Shown: piece by piece, positions 45,806 through 54,788 of the stretch | How positions within the stretch are numbered: the first letter of the stretch is position 1 | Layout of the letters: every line of letters begins with the position of its first letter | From: Streptomyces sp. NRRL S-340 | Lineage (GTDB): Bacteria > Actinomycetota > Actinomycetes > Streptomycetales > Streptomycetaceae | Reading direction: 5' to 3' | NCBI RefSeq assembly: GCF_000720185.1 | Contig: NZ_JOIY01000049.1 | Span: 1 to 64,000 of the forward strand | DNA length: 64,000 nt | Notes under the pieces: model-generated | The model's database searches: none | What the model was told of the DNA's origin: nothing | What the model saw: only the letters and a program-made list of their open reading frames with translations | Position numbers and translations under genes: made by a program

Positions 45806-48409
45806 GTGACAGCGGGAAGCGAATCGGTGCTCGACCTGCTGCCGATGGTGTTCGCCGACCCCGGCGAGGCGCTGGCGCGGGCCCGTGCGCTGCTCGACTC
45901 CCGTCCCTCGCCGCTGCACGCGTCGGTGGCGCACCAGGTGATCGGTATCTGGCAGCGGGACTTCGGCGACCTGCGGCTGGCCCTGCGGCACCTGCGGCGG
46001 GCCCGGGACCTGGCGGCGCGGGCGGAGTCGGCCGAGCGGGAGGCCGACGTGCTGGCCACGCTCGGGGTGGCGCTGGTGCACGCGGGGCGCACCCGGCAGG
46101 GGCTCGCGGCGTTCGAGCGCGGGGTGGCGCGCGGGACCGGGCACACCCGGGCGCGGGTCAGGTACCGGCGGGCGTACGTGTGGTGGGTGCTGGGGCGGCA
46201 CCGGGAGGCGCTGGAGGACGTGCGCCGCGCGGTGGGGGTGCTGCGCCAGGCCGACGACGTGATCTGGACGGCGCGGGCGCTGACGCTGCGGGCCACCGTG
46301 CACCTGGCGCTCGGCGCGGTGGAGCGGGCGGACGCCGACTTCACCGCGGCCGAGGCGCTGTGGGACACCACAGGGCAGGAACACGACAAGGCGGACGCCG
46401 TGGAGAGCCGCGGTCTGGCGGCGTTCCGGCGCGGTGACGTGCCGGCGGCCCTGCGGCTGCTCGACGAGGCCGAGGAGCGGTACGCCAAGCTGGGCACGCC
46501 GACGTTCATGCTGAACATCCGGCGCTGCGAGGTGCTGATGGCGGCCGGTCTGGCGCCGGAGGCGCTGGCCGAGGCGGACGCGGCGATCGCCGAACTCGAC
46601 CGGCTGGGCGGGCAGTCGACCCGTAAGGCGGAGCTGCTGCTGGCGGCGGCGCGCGCGGCGCGGCTGGCCGACGACCCGCACACGGCGATCGCCCGGGCGG
46701 CGGAGGCGGTCCGGTTGTTCGGCGGGCAGCGGCGCGCCTGGTGGGCGGCGCACGCCCGGCTGGTGCTCCTGGAGGCGCGGGCCGCCACCGGAGGCCGCTC
46801 CGGGCGGCTGGTCGCGGACGCGGCGGCGGTGGCCGGGCAGCTGGCGGCGTTCGGTTCGCCGGCCGCCCCCGAGGCGGCGCTGCTGGCGGGCCGGATCGCG
46901 CTCGCCCTGGGCCGCCCCGCGGAGGCCGAGCGGCATCTGGCGGTAGCCGCGCGCAGCCGGCGCGGCGGGCCGCCACTGGCCCGGATGACGGGCTGGGCCG
47001 CGCAGGCGCTGCGGGCGCGGGCGGCCGGTTCGGGCCGGGGTGTGCTGGAGGCGTGCCGGCGCGGTCTCGACGTGCTCGACGACCACCGGATGACGCTGGG
47101 CGCCTCCGAGCTGCGGGCCCGGGCGACCGCGCAGGGCGCCGAACTGGCCGCGCTGGCCCAGCAGGCGGCGCTGGCCTCCGGCAGCCCGCGGCGGCTGCTG
47201 GTGTGGAGCGAACGCTGGCGGGCCACCGTGCTGTCCGCGCCGCCCACCCGGCCGCCCGCCGATCCGGCGCTGCTCAGCGGTCTGACCGCGTTCCGCGAGA
47301 TCGCGGCCCGTGCGCAGGAGGCCCGGCAGGACGGTCATCCGGTGCCCGCCCTGGAGCGCGAGCAGCGGCGCCTGGAGCGCGAGATCCGTTCGCGCACCCT
47401 GCACCTGCGCGGCGAGGCGCCCGGCGGCGGCGACCGCTTCGCGCCCGCCCGGCTGCTGGAGCGGCTCGGGGACGGGTGCCTGGTCGAACTGGCCGTGCTG
47501 GACGGGCGGGTGCACGTGCTGCTGTGCGGGCAGGGGCGGGTACGGCGGTTCGAGGCGGGGCGGCTCGCGGACGCGGTGACGGAGGCCGAGCACGTGCAGG
47601 CGGGACTGCGGCGGCTGGCGCATCCCGGCGCGGCGGCCCGGCTGCCGCTGGTGGAGGCGGCGGGCCGCCGCCTGGAGGAGCTGCTGCTCGGTCCGGCCGC
47701 CGGGCAGCTGGGTTCCGGTCCGGTCGTGGTGGTGCCGCCGGGTTCGCTGCACCGGGTGCCGTGGGCGCTGCTGCCGGCGCTGCGCGAGCGGGTGCTGAGC
47801 GTGTCCCCGTCGGCGGGCAGCTGGCTGCGGGCGCGCGAGACCGCGCCGCCGCCGGTCGGCCGCCCGGTCCTGGTGCGCGGCCCGGGGCTCGCGACCGGCG
47901 GTGCGGAGGTGGCGGAGCTGGCCGGCCGGTACGGGACGGCGACCGTGCTGGAGGAGGGCGCGGCGCACGTCTCGCGGGTGCTGCGGGAGCTGGACGGTGC
48001 CGCGCTCGCGCACATCGCCGCGCACGGCACCTTCCGCGCGGACAGCCCGCTGTTCTCGTCGCTGACGATGGCGGACGGTCCGCTCATCGTGCACGACTTC
48101 GAGCGCCTGGACCGCAGCCCTTACCGGATCATCCTGTCCTGCTGCGACACGGCCCGGTTCGCCTCCGTCGGCGCGGACGAGCTGCTCGGTCTGGTGACCG
48201 CGCTGCTGCCGCTGGGCACGGCCGGGGTGGTGGCGTGCAGCGCGCCCGTCAACGACGAGGCGGTGGTGCCGCTGATGCTCGCGCTGCACAAGGGCATCGG
48301 TGCCGGGCTCTCCCTGGCCGAGGCGCTGCGCGACGCCCGGGCCGCCGTGCCCGGCGACGCGACGCACCAGGCGACCGGGTGGGCGTTCTGCGCGTTCGGC
48401 GCCGCCTGA
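45806..48409 (+). CDS. TPR-CHAT caspase-like protease
   Basis: 867 aa. Residues about 1-430 are TPR-like helical repeats (ADVLATLGVALVHAGRTRQG, RADADFTAAEALW). The C-terminal part (about 560-867) is a CHAT domain, a caspase-fold cysteine peptidase, with the catalytic His in LAHIAAHGTF (about residue 739) and Cys in IILSCCDTARF (about 779-780), plus the SPLFSSLTMADGPLIVHDFE strand region. TPR-CHAT proteins act as regulated proteases in conflict signalling, for example Csx29 of type III-E CRISPR. The start is GTG with weak ribosome-site sequence; TACCAT 7 nt upstream may be a -10 of a leaderless transcript. Divergent from the subtilase-sigma operon. Confidence 0.93.
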   Translation: MTAGSESVLDLLPMVFADPGEALARARALLDSRPSPLHASVAHQVIGIWQRDFGDLRLALRHLRRARDLAARAESAEREADVLATLGVALVHAGRTRQGLAAFERGVARGTGHTRARVRYRRAYVWWVLGRHREALEDVRRAVGVLRQADDVIWTARALTLRATVHLALGAVERADADFTAAEALWDTTGQEHDKADAVESRGLAAFRRGDVPAALRLLDEAEERYAKLGTPTFMLNIRRCEVLMAAGLAPEALAEADAAIAELDRLGGQSTRKAELLLAAARAARLADDPHTAIARAAEAVRLFGGQRRAWWAAHARLVLLEARAATGGRSGRLVADAAAVAGQLAAFGSPAAPEAALLAGRIALALGRPAEAERHLAVAARSRRGGPPLARMTGWAAQALRARAAGSGRGVLEACRRGLDVLDDHRMTLGASELRARATAQGAELAALAQQAALASGSPRRLLVWSERWRATVLSAPPTRPPADPALLSGLTAFREIAARAQEARQDGHPVPALEREQRRLEREIRSRTLHLRGEAPGGGDRFAPARLLERLGDGCLVELAVLDGRVHVLLCGQGRVRRFEAGRLADAVTEAEHVQAGLRRLAHPGAAARLPLVEAAGRRLEELLLGPAAGQLGSGPVVVVPPGSLHRVPWALLPALRERVLSVSPSAGSWLRARETAPPPVGRPVLVRGPGLATGGAEVAELAGRYGTATVLEEGAAHVSRVLRELDGAALAHIAAHGTFRADSPLFSSLTMADGPLIVHDFERLDRSPYRIILSCCDTARFASVGADELLGLVTALLPLGTAGVVACSAPVNDEAVVPLMLALHKGIGAGLSLAEALRDARAAVPGDATHQATGWAFCAFGAA

Positions 48410-48646
48410 GCGGGACCGCCGGCAGGACGGACGGAGCACGGGCGGGACGGCGGTGAGCAACCGCAGGCGCGGCCGGGCGTGGCGAGGTGACCGAGGACCA
48501 GGGGTTGCGGAGGAGGAGAACCCCGCTCGTACCGCTCCCCCGCCCCCCCCCGAGCGGAGGCCGGAAGCCGGGTCCGGGCGGTGCGCGGCCAGGGGCCGCG
48601 CGGGGCCGGAGGTCGTCAGTCCCGGCGGCGGGCGCCTCCCGGCGGT
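48410..48646. other. Intergenic after the CHAT gene
   Basis: First part of a 739-bp interval (48410-49148) with no supported gene apart from the leader-peptide-like remnant listed next. ORFs on both strands are compositional. Confidence 0.35.
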
Positions 48647-48700
48647 GCACAGCGCGCTGCTGACCCGCAGCAGGTCGACGGCGCGGTCTGCGACCAGGCG
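48647..48700 (-). other. Leader-peptide-like coding remnant (VDLLRVSSALC)
   Basis: The minus strand encodes RAVDLLRVSSALC, nearly identical to the conserved core of the short cysteine-containing leader peptides found before sulfur and thiol genes in Streptomyces, but no ATG, GTG or TTG lies close in this frame and no target gene follows. Probably a remnant, or a leader using an unusual start. Confidence 0.35.
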
Positions 48701-49148
48701 CGGACGCCGGTACGCGGCCCGGGGCCAAGGCCTGCGGCCGTCCGGGGAGCTGCGTCCATGTCCCTCACCTGTCGCCCGACGGTCGGACGGCGGCCCTCCG
48801 AAGTCCCCGGGGCCGTACGGCCCGGGCGGGTGCGAGGCACCCGTGCGCGGCCGTTCCGAGCCGTGAGAGCCGCGAACGAAAGGGGAGTCCGATCAGCTCG
48901 CGGCGCCCGGCGCGTGCGAGCTCAAGGCACCGGAAGGTCCTTGCGGCGGAGCTGCCAGGGCCTCTCGGCAACGCCGCGACCGTGCGTGCCGGGCGTCGCG
49001 AGCCGGGCGCCCGTCTTGTTCGCAGCTCCGAGTCGAGTCAGTCGTCCGTGCGGAAGTCGGCGCCGGTCCGTCCGTCGGACGGGGCAGGCGCACCGGCCGG
49101 CCAGACAGCCGGGCGGGCCGGTCCGGCGGGCCGGCCGGCGCCGCGGTC

Positions 49149-50054
49149 TCAGGGCCGGCCGGCCCGCCTGGCGCGGTCCGCGTGGGCGGCCCAGTCGAGG
49201 ATCGGGACGGCCGCGCCGGCCGCCTCCCGGCCCCGGCAGCGGGCCTGGTGGCGGCGGGCGGTCCCGGCCAGGTCGAGGTGGGTGCCGAAGGCCGGGTGCG
49301 CGGTGAGACGCCTGGCGTGGCCCCACAGGGCGGGGTGGTCCGCGACGCGGTGCACGGCACGGGCGTCGAGGTGGTGGCGGTGCACGGTGTCGAGCTGGAC
49401 GAGGGTGACCCACAGCGTCACGTCGGCGGCGGTGAGCCGGGGACCCGCGACGTGGTCGTGGTCCCTCAGCCGGTGCTCCAGTTCGTCCAGGGCACGGAAC
49501 AGGACGTCGAGCGCCCCGGCGCGTTCCGCGGGGTCGCCGTCCGCCCGCCCGGCGCGCTGGGCGGCCTCCTCGACACCCCGCGCGCACAACCGCTCGACGG
49601 CCTCGACGTCGTTCCACGGGTCGGCGTCGGCGTCGGCGGAGCCGCAGGGGTACAGGGCAGCCCTGCCGTCGCCGAAGTGACGGTCCAGGTCGCGCGTGAT
49701 GTCGGGGGCGTGGGTGCTGACGATCCGGCCCGACCAGCCGTCGCTGAGGACCGGCGCGAGGGCCGGTCCCGGGTGGCGGTGGGCACTCGCGTCGTAGAGC
49801 GGGCGCAGGGCCGAGTGCCCGCCGTCCGGACCGTCCGGCACGGCCGGCAGGAACGTCACCGGACAGCTGTCCCCGATGCCGAGCAGGCTGTGCGTGACGG
49901 CGATGGCCAGTCCCTGCGGGCAGGCCGTGGACAGGTGGAGGCGGTAGCGGCCGGGCACGGCGTAGTGGCCGCTGCGCGCGTCCCGGCCGATGCGCCCCCG
50001 GAAGGCCGGTGCGGGGCGGGTGGCGGGACGGGCGGCCTGCGGTGTGACGGACAT
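49149..50054 (-). CDS. Glutathionyl-hydroquinone-reductase-like (Xi-class GST) protein
   Basis: 301 aa. The N-terminal thioredoxin-like domain keeps the Cys-Pro of this class in YRLHLSTACPQGLAIAVTHS (usually SxxCPW); the C-terminal helical GST domain includes WNDVEAVERLCARGVEEAAQ, ELEHRLRDHDHVAGPRLTAA and DVTLWVTLVQLDTVHRHHL. Since Actinobacteria lack glutathione it may use mycothiol or another thiol to reduce quinone conjugates. GGGGAG lies 4 nt before the ATG. It follows a putative cysteine leader peptide on the same strand, which suggests thiol-linked regulation. Confidence 0.88.
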   Translation of the reverse strand: MSVTPQAARPATRPAPAFRGRIGRDARSGHYAVPGRYRLHLSTACPQGLAIAVTHSLLGIGDSCPVTFLPAVPDGPDGGHSALRPLYDASAHRHPGPALAPVLSDGWSGRIVSTHAPDITRDLDRHFGDGRAALYPCGSADADADPWNDVEAVERLCARGVEEAAQRAGRADGDPAERAGALDVLFRALDELEHRLRDHDHVAGPRLTAADVTLWVTLVQLDTVHRHHLDARAVHRVADHPALWGHARRLTAHPAFGTHLDLAGTARRHQARCRGREAAGAAVPILDWAAHADRARRAGRP

Positions 50055-50152
50055 GGGTCTCCCCGGGTACGGGCACGCGCGGGGGCACGCGCCGCGGAAG
50101 CGGTGTCAAGCGTGGAACCGGGCCCCGGGCCTGCGGACCTGGGGCGCCCGGC

Positions 50153-50443
50153 TCAGCGGAGGGCGCGGAGGGCGCCGAGCGGGGTGGGGGCGGCGAGTGC
50201 GCCCTGGGCGGCGGCGGGTGCGCCGAGCGCGCTGCAGACGCGCAGCAGGTCGATGTGGCGGCGCGAGGTCAGCAGGGGCGAGGCGAGCGGCGGCCCGGCG
50301 AGCGGGGAACGCCGGCTGCCCGGAGGCGCGCCGGGCGGGGAAGGCGCGCCGCGCGGGGGCAGGTCACGCGGGGGCGCGCCGGGCGCGGGCGACGGCCGGG
50401 ACGTACGGCTCGCACGGCCGGTCACCGGCTCAAGGCGCCTCAT
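50153..50443 (-). CDS. Putative cysteine-type leader peptide with N-terminal extension
   Basis: 96 aa. Near its C-terminal third it contains TSRRHIDLLRVCSAL, the conserved core of Streptomyces leader peptides found upstream of sulfur and thiol genes and thought to sense cysteine supply by ribosome stalling. The ATG at 50443 has TAGGGA 4-6 nt upstream. It is unusual in being extended: known leaders are about 20-40 aa, whereas here a Pro/Arg/Ser-rich 60-residue head precedes the core. The GST-like gene starts 98 nt downstream. The opposite-strand ORFs are not credible. Confidence 0.55.
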   Translation of the reverse strand: MRRLEPVTGRASRTSRPSPAPGAPPRDLPPRGAPSPPGAPPGSRRSPLAGPPLASPLLTSRRHIDLLRVCSALGAPAAAQGALAAPTPLGALRALR

Positions 50444-50738
50444 GATTCCCTACCCGTTCACTAGGATTCCTCTCTGGAGTGTCGGGCCGCCCGGAGCCGC
50501 AGTCAAGGGGGCGTCCACCGGGCGGCGGGTGCGCGCCGGTTCCCGGCCCGGCCCAGGGGAGCACCGCACCGAACGGCCCCGGCCCGAGCGGCTGTTCCGG
50601 AGGCCGGACCGCTCCGCAGGGGCGGCGCAGGAGTCCGTGGCCCGCTCGGCTACTGTCGGCGCCGCCCCCGTTCACTCCGCGATCCGGCCGGCCGAGCCGC
50701 GGCCGGTTCGTCCCACAGAAGACGCGAGACGCCCACGC

Positions 50739-51854
50739 ATGCACACGCCATCATCGTCACCGGAAGCGGCACGGGCCGGCGGGACGCCCGTCCGGATCGG
50801 CGCGCTCGTGCCGCTCACCCGCCCCGGCTGGACCGAGGCGGGCCGGCACCTGCTCGCCGGCCTGGAACTGGCCGTTCGGGACGTCAACGACGCGGGCGGG
50901 ATCGCCGGAAGGCCGATCGAACTGCTGGTCAGGGACACCGCCGCCGATCCGGGCAGGGCCGCGGAAGCCGTGGACGAGCTGGCCCGCCTGGGCGTGGCCG
51001 CCCTGGCGGGCGAGTACCACAGCGTCGTCGCCCGTGCCGCCGCCGCCAGGGCCGACGCCCTGCGCGTGCCGTTCCTGTGCTCGTCGGCCGTTTTCGACGC
51101 ACTCACCGAACAGCCCACGGACTGGGTCGCGCGGCTGCCCCCGGCGCAGTCCCACGGCTGGCGGATCTACGCGGACTTCCTCCTCGGCGCGGGCCACAGC
51201 CGTATCGCCGTGGCGGCCGAGCCGAGCGTCTACTGGGCGTCCGGCACCCGCATCCTGCGGGACCGTCTCACCCCGCGCGCCGGCTCGGTCGTCGAACTCG
51301 ACGTGCGCGCGCTCACCCCGGCGGCGCTGTGCGACGAACTCGCCGGCAGCGGCGCGACGGCCCTGCTCCTGCTGGCCGGTCACCCGGAACCGGCGGTGCC
51401 GGTCGTCCGGGCCGTACGCCGTGACCCGCGCCTGGCCGGTGTCCTGATCGGGGCTCCGGCCGGGCAGCCCGAGTTCACCGGATGGGCGGCCTCGCTGGGT
51501 GAGGACGGCGCCGCGGTCCCGTTCCTGCGCTACCTGCCCGAGCGCTTCGGTCCCCTCGGCGCACGCGTCGGGACGGCTCTGCGCGAGGAGTCGGGCGCCG
51601 CCCCGTCGTTCGTCGCCTTCGAGGGCTACGACACGATCGCCGTCCTCGCCGACGTGCTGCGCTCCCACGGCACGGACGACCGGGCGCGCACCGCCGCGGC
51701 CTGGCCGCACGTCGCGGTCGAGGGCACCCGCGGGCCGATCCGGTTCTCCCGCGCACCGGGCATCAGCGTGTGGCAGTGGGAGTGGGCACCGGTCCAGGTC
51801 GTCGACCGGGACCCGGCGCAACCGGACCGCTTCCGGATCCTCCACACCGGCTGA
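50739..51854 (+). CDS. Substrate-binding (Leu/Ile/Val-type) protein lacking a signal peptide
   Basis: 371 aa, periplasmic-binding-protein type I fold (Peripla_BP_6): VRIGALVPLTRPGWTEAGRH, AVRDVNDAGGIAGRPIELLV, VAALAGEYHSVVARAAAARA, DWVARLPPAQSHGWRIYADF and FVAFEGYDTIAVLADVLRSH. The N-terminus (MHTPSSSPEAARAGGTPVRI) has no hydrophobic or lipoprotein signal and goes straight into the first beta strand, so it should be cytosolic or non-classically exported. No permease or ATPase genes are adjacent. It may be an intracellular ligand sensor related to amide-sensing proteins such as AmiC (inference). Confidence 0.85.
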   Translation: MHTPSSSPEAARAGGTPVRIGALVPLTRPGWTEAGRHLLAGLELAVRDVNDAGGIAGRPIELLVRDTAADPGRAAEAVDELARLGVAALAGEYHSVVARAAAARADALRVPFLCSSAVFDALTEQPTDWVARLPPAQSHGWRIYADFLLGAGHSRIAVAAEPSVYWASGTRILRDRLTPRAGSVVELDVRALTPAALCDELAGSGATALLLLAGHPEPAVPVVRAVRRDPRLAGVLIGAPAGQPEFTGWAASLGEDGAAVPFLRYLPERFGPLGARVGTALREESGAAPSFVAFEGYDTIAVLADVLRSHGTDDRARTAAAWPHVAVEGTRGPIRFSRAPGISVWQWEWAPVQVVDRDPAQPDRFRILHTG

Positions 51855-51889
51855 GCCGGTGCCGGCGCGGAGCGAGCCTCGGCGACGGT

Positions 51890-51925
51890 CGGGGGCGGTT
51901 GCGGACTTCTCCGCAACCGCCCCCG
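51890..51925. terminator. Strong bidirectional terminator
   Basis: A perfect 16-bp stem (CGGGGGCGGTTGCGGA and its complement) closed by a CTTC tetraloop lies between the convergent substrate-binding and 5'-nucleotidase genes. Confidence 0.88.
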
Positions 51926-52018
51926 GGCGCGGGCCGCTGGCCCGTGCCGTGAGCCGGGGGCACGCAGGCAGTGCGGCACCGTGCCCCCGGCCGCCCCGCT
52001 CCCTGCCCTCGGACGTCG

Positions 52019-53824
52019 CTACCGCAGGACGGTGATCCGGTCGGCGGCCGGCGGCTCGATGGGCGCCGCCGCCGAGGAGTTGGCCGTCAGGTAGTCGTTG
52101 AACGCCTTCAGGTCGTCCGCGCCGACCAGCGGGTTGTTGCCCTTGCCGAGTTCGGTGAAGCCGTCGCCGCCGCCCGCGAGGAAGGAGTTCATGGCCACCC
52201 GGTACGTGGCGGCCGGGTCGATCGGCGTCCCGTTCAGCCGGACGGAGCCGGCGACGACGCGGGCCGCGCCCGACCGGGTGAGGTCCAGGGTGTAGGTCAG
52301 TCCCCGCGAGACCTGAAGGATCTTCGGTGAGGCCTCGTTCGGGCCGCTGACCTGCTGCTGCAGAGCGGTGACCAGCTGAGCGCCCGTGAGGTCGACCAGG
52401 TTGACCGTGTTGCTGAACGGCTGGACCGTGAAGGCCTCGCCGTACGTCACGACGCCGTCGCCCTCGCTTCCGCTGGCCTTGTAGACCAGGTCGGAGCGGA
52501 TGCCGCCGGGGTTCATCAGCGCCAACGCGGCCTTGGGGTCGAGCGACTTGGCGTGCGCGAGCTGGGCGTCCGCGATCAGGTCGCCGAGCGGGGATTCGGG
52601 AGTGGTCGCCCCGCGTCCGTCGATGTCGCCGGAGATGTAGCCGACGGGCCGGTCGGCCACCGGCGCGGCCAGCGCGTTCCAGCGCGAGATGAGTGCCGTC
52701 ATGTCGGCGGCCTTCGGCTGGGTACGGCTCACCACGTGGTTCGCGGACTTCACGCTGGTACGGACGATGTCCTGCGTGCGGCGGTCGTAGGTCAGCGTGG
52801 TGTCGGTGTACAGCTTGCCGTACGAGGACGCCGAGGTGACCATGCGCGGCCGGCCCGACGGGTCGGGGATCGTGCACACGTACGCCTGGTGCGTGTGACC
52901 GGTGACCAGGGCGTCGACCTTGGGCGTGATGTTCTCGGCGATGTCGACGATCGGTCCGGAGATGCCGTCGCCGGCGCCCGGGGAGTCGCAGTCGTAGTCG
53001 TACGAGGCGGAGGCGGGCCGGCCGCCCTCGTGGATGAGCGCGACGATTGACTTGACGCCCTGTCTGTCGAGGATGTCGGCGTACTTGTTGACGGTTGCGA
53101 CCTCGTCGTGGAACTTCAGTCCCTTGACGCCCTCGGCGGTGACGATGTCCGGCGTGCCCTCCAGCGTCACGCCGATGAAGCCGATCTTGACGCCGTTGTG
53201 CTTCCACACCCAGTAGGGCTTGAGGATCGGCTTGCCGGTCTTCTCGTCCGTCACGTTGGCGGCGAGATACGGGTAGTCGGCGCCCCCGAAGGTCCGGCCG
53301 GGCTCGTAGCAGCCGTCCTTGGGGTGGCAGCCGCCGTTCTGCATGCGGGCGAGTTCGGTCGCGCCCTCGTCGAACTCGTGGTTGCCGACGCTCGTCACGT
53401 CCAGGCCGAGCTTGTTCATCGCCTCGACGGTCGGCTCGTCGTGGAACAGACCCGACAGGAGCGGGCTCGCACCGATCAGGTCACCGGCCGCGGCCGTGAC
53501 GCTGTACGGGTGGCCCTTGCGCGCCGTACGCAGCGAGGACGCCAGGTACTCGACGCCGCCCGCGTCGATCTTCTTCGTCGTCCCGTCCGGCTCGGTCTCG
53601 GTGACCTGCCCGGAGGAACCGGCGGGCGGCTCCAGGTTCCCGTGGAAGTCGTTGAACGACAGCAACTGGACGTCGACCGCAGGCCCGCCGTGCCCGTGGC
53701 GGTGGGCTGCCGGCGCGCCGTTCGCGGGCGCGGCCGCCGCGCTCAGCGCACCGGCCGTGACCAGAGCCGCCACGGCTCCGAGTATCCGGTGGGCGCGGCG
53801 TCTTGGCCGGATCGGGTGGGTCAT
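52019..53824 (-). CDS. Secreted 5'-nucleotidase / bifunctional metallophosphatase
   Basis: 601 aa from ATG 53824, with GGGGAG 4 nt upstream. A signal peptide with a twin-Arg-like basic head (RPRRRAHRILGAVAALVTAG) is followed by the calcineurin-like domain: LLSFNDFHGNLEP, AAGDLIGASPLLSG, VGNHEFDEGATEL, ALIHEGGR and VTGHTHQAYVC, all metal-ligand motifs. The C-terminal 5'-nucleotidase domain includes SPLGDLIADAQLAHAKSL, MNPGGIRSDLVY, EAFTVQPFSNTVNLVDLTGA and SFLAGGGDGFTELGKG. It hydrolyses extracellular nucleotides and UDP-sugars, releasing phosphate. No cell-wall anchor. Divergent from the LuxR gene. Confidence 0.96.
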   Translation of the reverse strand: MTHPIRPRRRAHRILGAVAALVTAGALSAAAAPANGAPAAHRHGHGGPAVDVQLLSFNDFHGNLEPPAGSSGQVTETEPDGTTKKIDAGGVEYLASSLRTARKGHPYSVTAAAGDLIGASPLLSGLFHDEPTVEAMNKLGLDVTSVGNHEFDEGATELARMQNGGCHPKDGCYEPGRTFGGADYPYLAANVTDEKTGKPILKPYWVWKHNGVKIGFIGVTLEGTPDIVTAEGVKGLKFHDEVATVNKYADILDRQGVKSIVALIHEGGRPASASYDYDCDSPGAGDGISGPIVDIAENITPKVDALVTGHTHQAYVCTIPDPSGRPRMVTSASSYGKLYTDTTLTYDRRTQDIVRTSVKSANHVVSRTQPKAADMTALISRWNALAAPVADRPVGYISGDIDGRGATTPESPLGDLIADAQLAHAKSLDPKAALALMNPGGIRSDLVYKASGSEGDGVVTYGEAFTVQPFSNTVNLVDLTGAQLVTALQQQVSGPNEASPKILQVSRGLTYTLDLTRSGAARVVAGSVRLNGTPIDPAATYRVAMNSFLAGGGDGFTELGKGNNPLVGADDLKAFNDYLTANSSAAAPIEPPAADRITVLR

Positions 53825-54164
53825 GGGCTCCCCTGTGTGAGTACGAGGCTGTTCAGGCTGTGCGGAGCCTATGTTCAACGCGCGTAGCGCAACAGGGGGT
53901 CACTGATCACGAACAGGTTGCACCGGGCTTCCCGCTCAGGACACGCCACTCCCCGGGGGCCGGCGAGCGGCGCCGTCACCGCCCCGGCGCGCAGTTCCAC
54001 GGCCGGCGGGGCGGTCGGCCGGACTGCCGGCGGGTCTGCGGACCGGCGGCCCGGCGGCGGGCGAGAGGGCTGGTGCGGGGCGCATTGAGACGGCGTACAG
54101 AGCGTCTTCAGAGCGGGCGGAAACAATGGTCCGACACGAACGCTGCTCGGCCGTCGGGAGAGTT
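53825..54164. other. Divergent promoter region
   Basis: 340 bp between the 5'-nucleotidase and the LuxR regulator. No gene or clear operator was found; there is no obvious PHO box. Confidence 0.4.
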
Positions 54165-54788
54165 ATGTCCGCCGTACTTGTGCACCCGCAGGCGTCCGAC
54201 ACCCTGTCCGCCACCGGGTTGAGGGCGATGCTCCGGGAGCTGGAACCCGGGTCGGTGTCCCTGGTCGGCTCGGCGGCCGACGCGGACGTCGTCGTGTACG
54301 CCTCGCACGCGGTGACCGGCACGGAGCTGAGCCGGCTGCGTGAGCAGGCGGAGCGGTGCCGCGCGAAGCACGTCCTGGTGGTCGGGGAGATACCGGCCAT
54401 CTGCCTGCACAACCTGGTCACCTGCCGCATCCACGGGGTACTGAGCCGGGCGGAGACCGACGGCCCGCTCATCGACCGCGCCGTGCACTGCGCGCACAAC
54501 GGCGAGGGGATCTTCCCGCCGTCGCTCCAGGGGTCCCTGGTGGTTCAGCTCGGCCAGCTCCAGGAGAAGGTGCTGGAACCGGCGGGCCAGACCCTCATGG
54601 GGCTGAACCCGCGCGACATCGAAGTGCTGCGGCTGGTCTCGGAGGGGCTCTGTACGAGCGAGATCGCCGTCAAGCTCGCTTATTCGGAGCGCACCGTGAA
54701 GAACTCGGTGCGCTCCGTCATTTCACATCTGGGGGCCCGCAACCGCGCGCAGGCGGTGGCCCGGGCGCTCCGGGAGGGGCTGATCTGA
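54165..54788 (+). CDS. LuxR-family transcriptional regulator
   Basis: 207 aa from ATG 54165, with GGGAGAG upstream (an ATG at 54126 has none). The N-terminal 130 residues resemble a degenerate receiver (VLVHPQASDTLSATGLRAML, VVYASHAVTGTELSRLREQA) without the phospho-acceptor Asp cluster. The C-terminal LuxR/NarL helix-turn-helix is LNPRDIEVLRLVSEGLCTSE, IAVKLAYSERTVKNSVRSVI and SHLGARNRAQAVA. Regulators of this orphan type often sit in RiPP and other natural-product clusters. Convergent with the SARP gene, so it is probably part of the cluster's control. Confidence 0.9.
   Translation: MSAVLVHPQASDTLSATGLRAMLRELEPGSVSLVGSAADADVVVYASHAVTGTELSRLREQAERCRAKHVLVVGEIPAICLHNLVTCRIHGVLSRAETDGPLIDRAVHCAHNGEGIFPPSLQGSLVVQLGQLQEKVLEPAGQTLMGLNPRDIEVLRLVSEGLCTSEIAVKLAYSERTVKNSVRSVISHLGARNRAQAVARALREGLI

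Noticed and set aside
43113..48409. A type III-E CRISPR locus
   Set aside because: Only the TPR-CHAT and sigma themes are shared; there is no gRAMP/Cas7-11, no repeat array and no adaptation gene.
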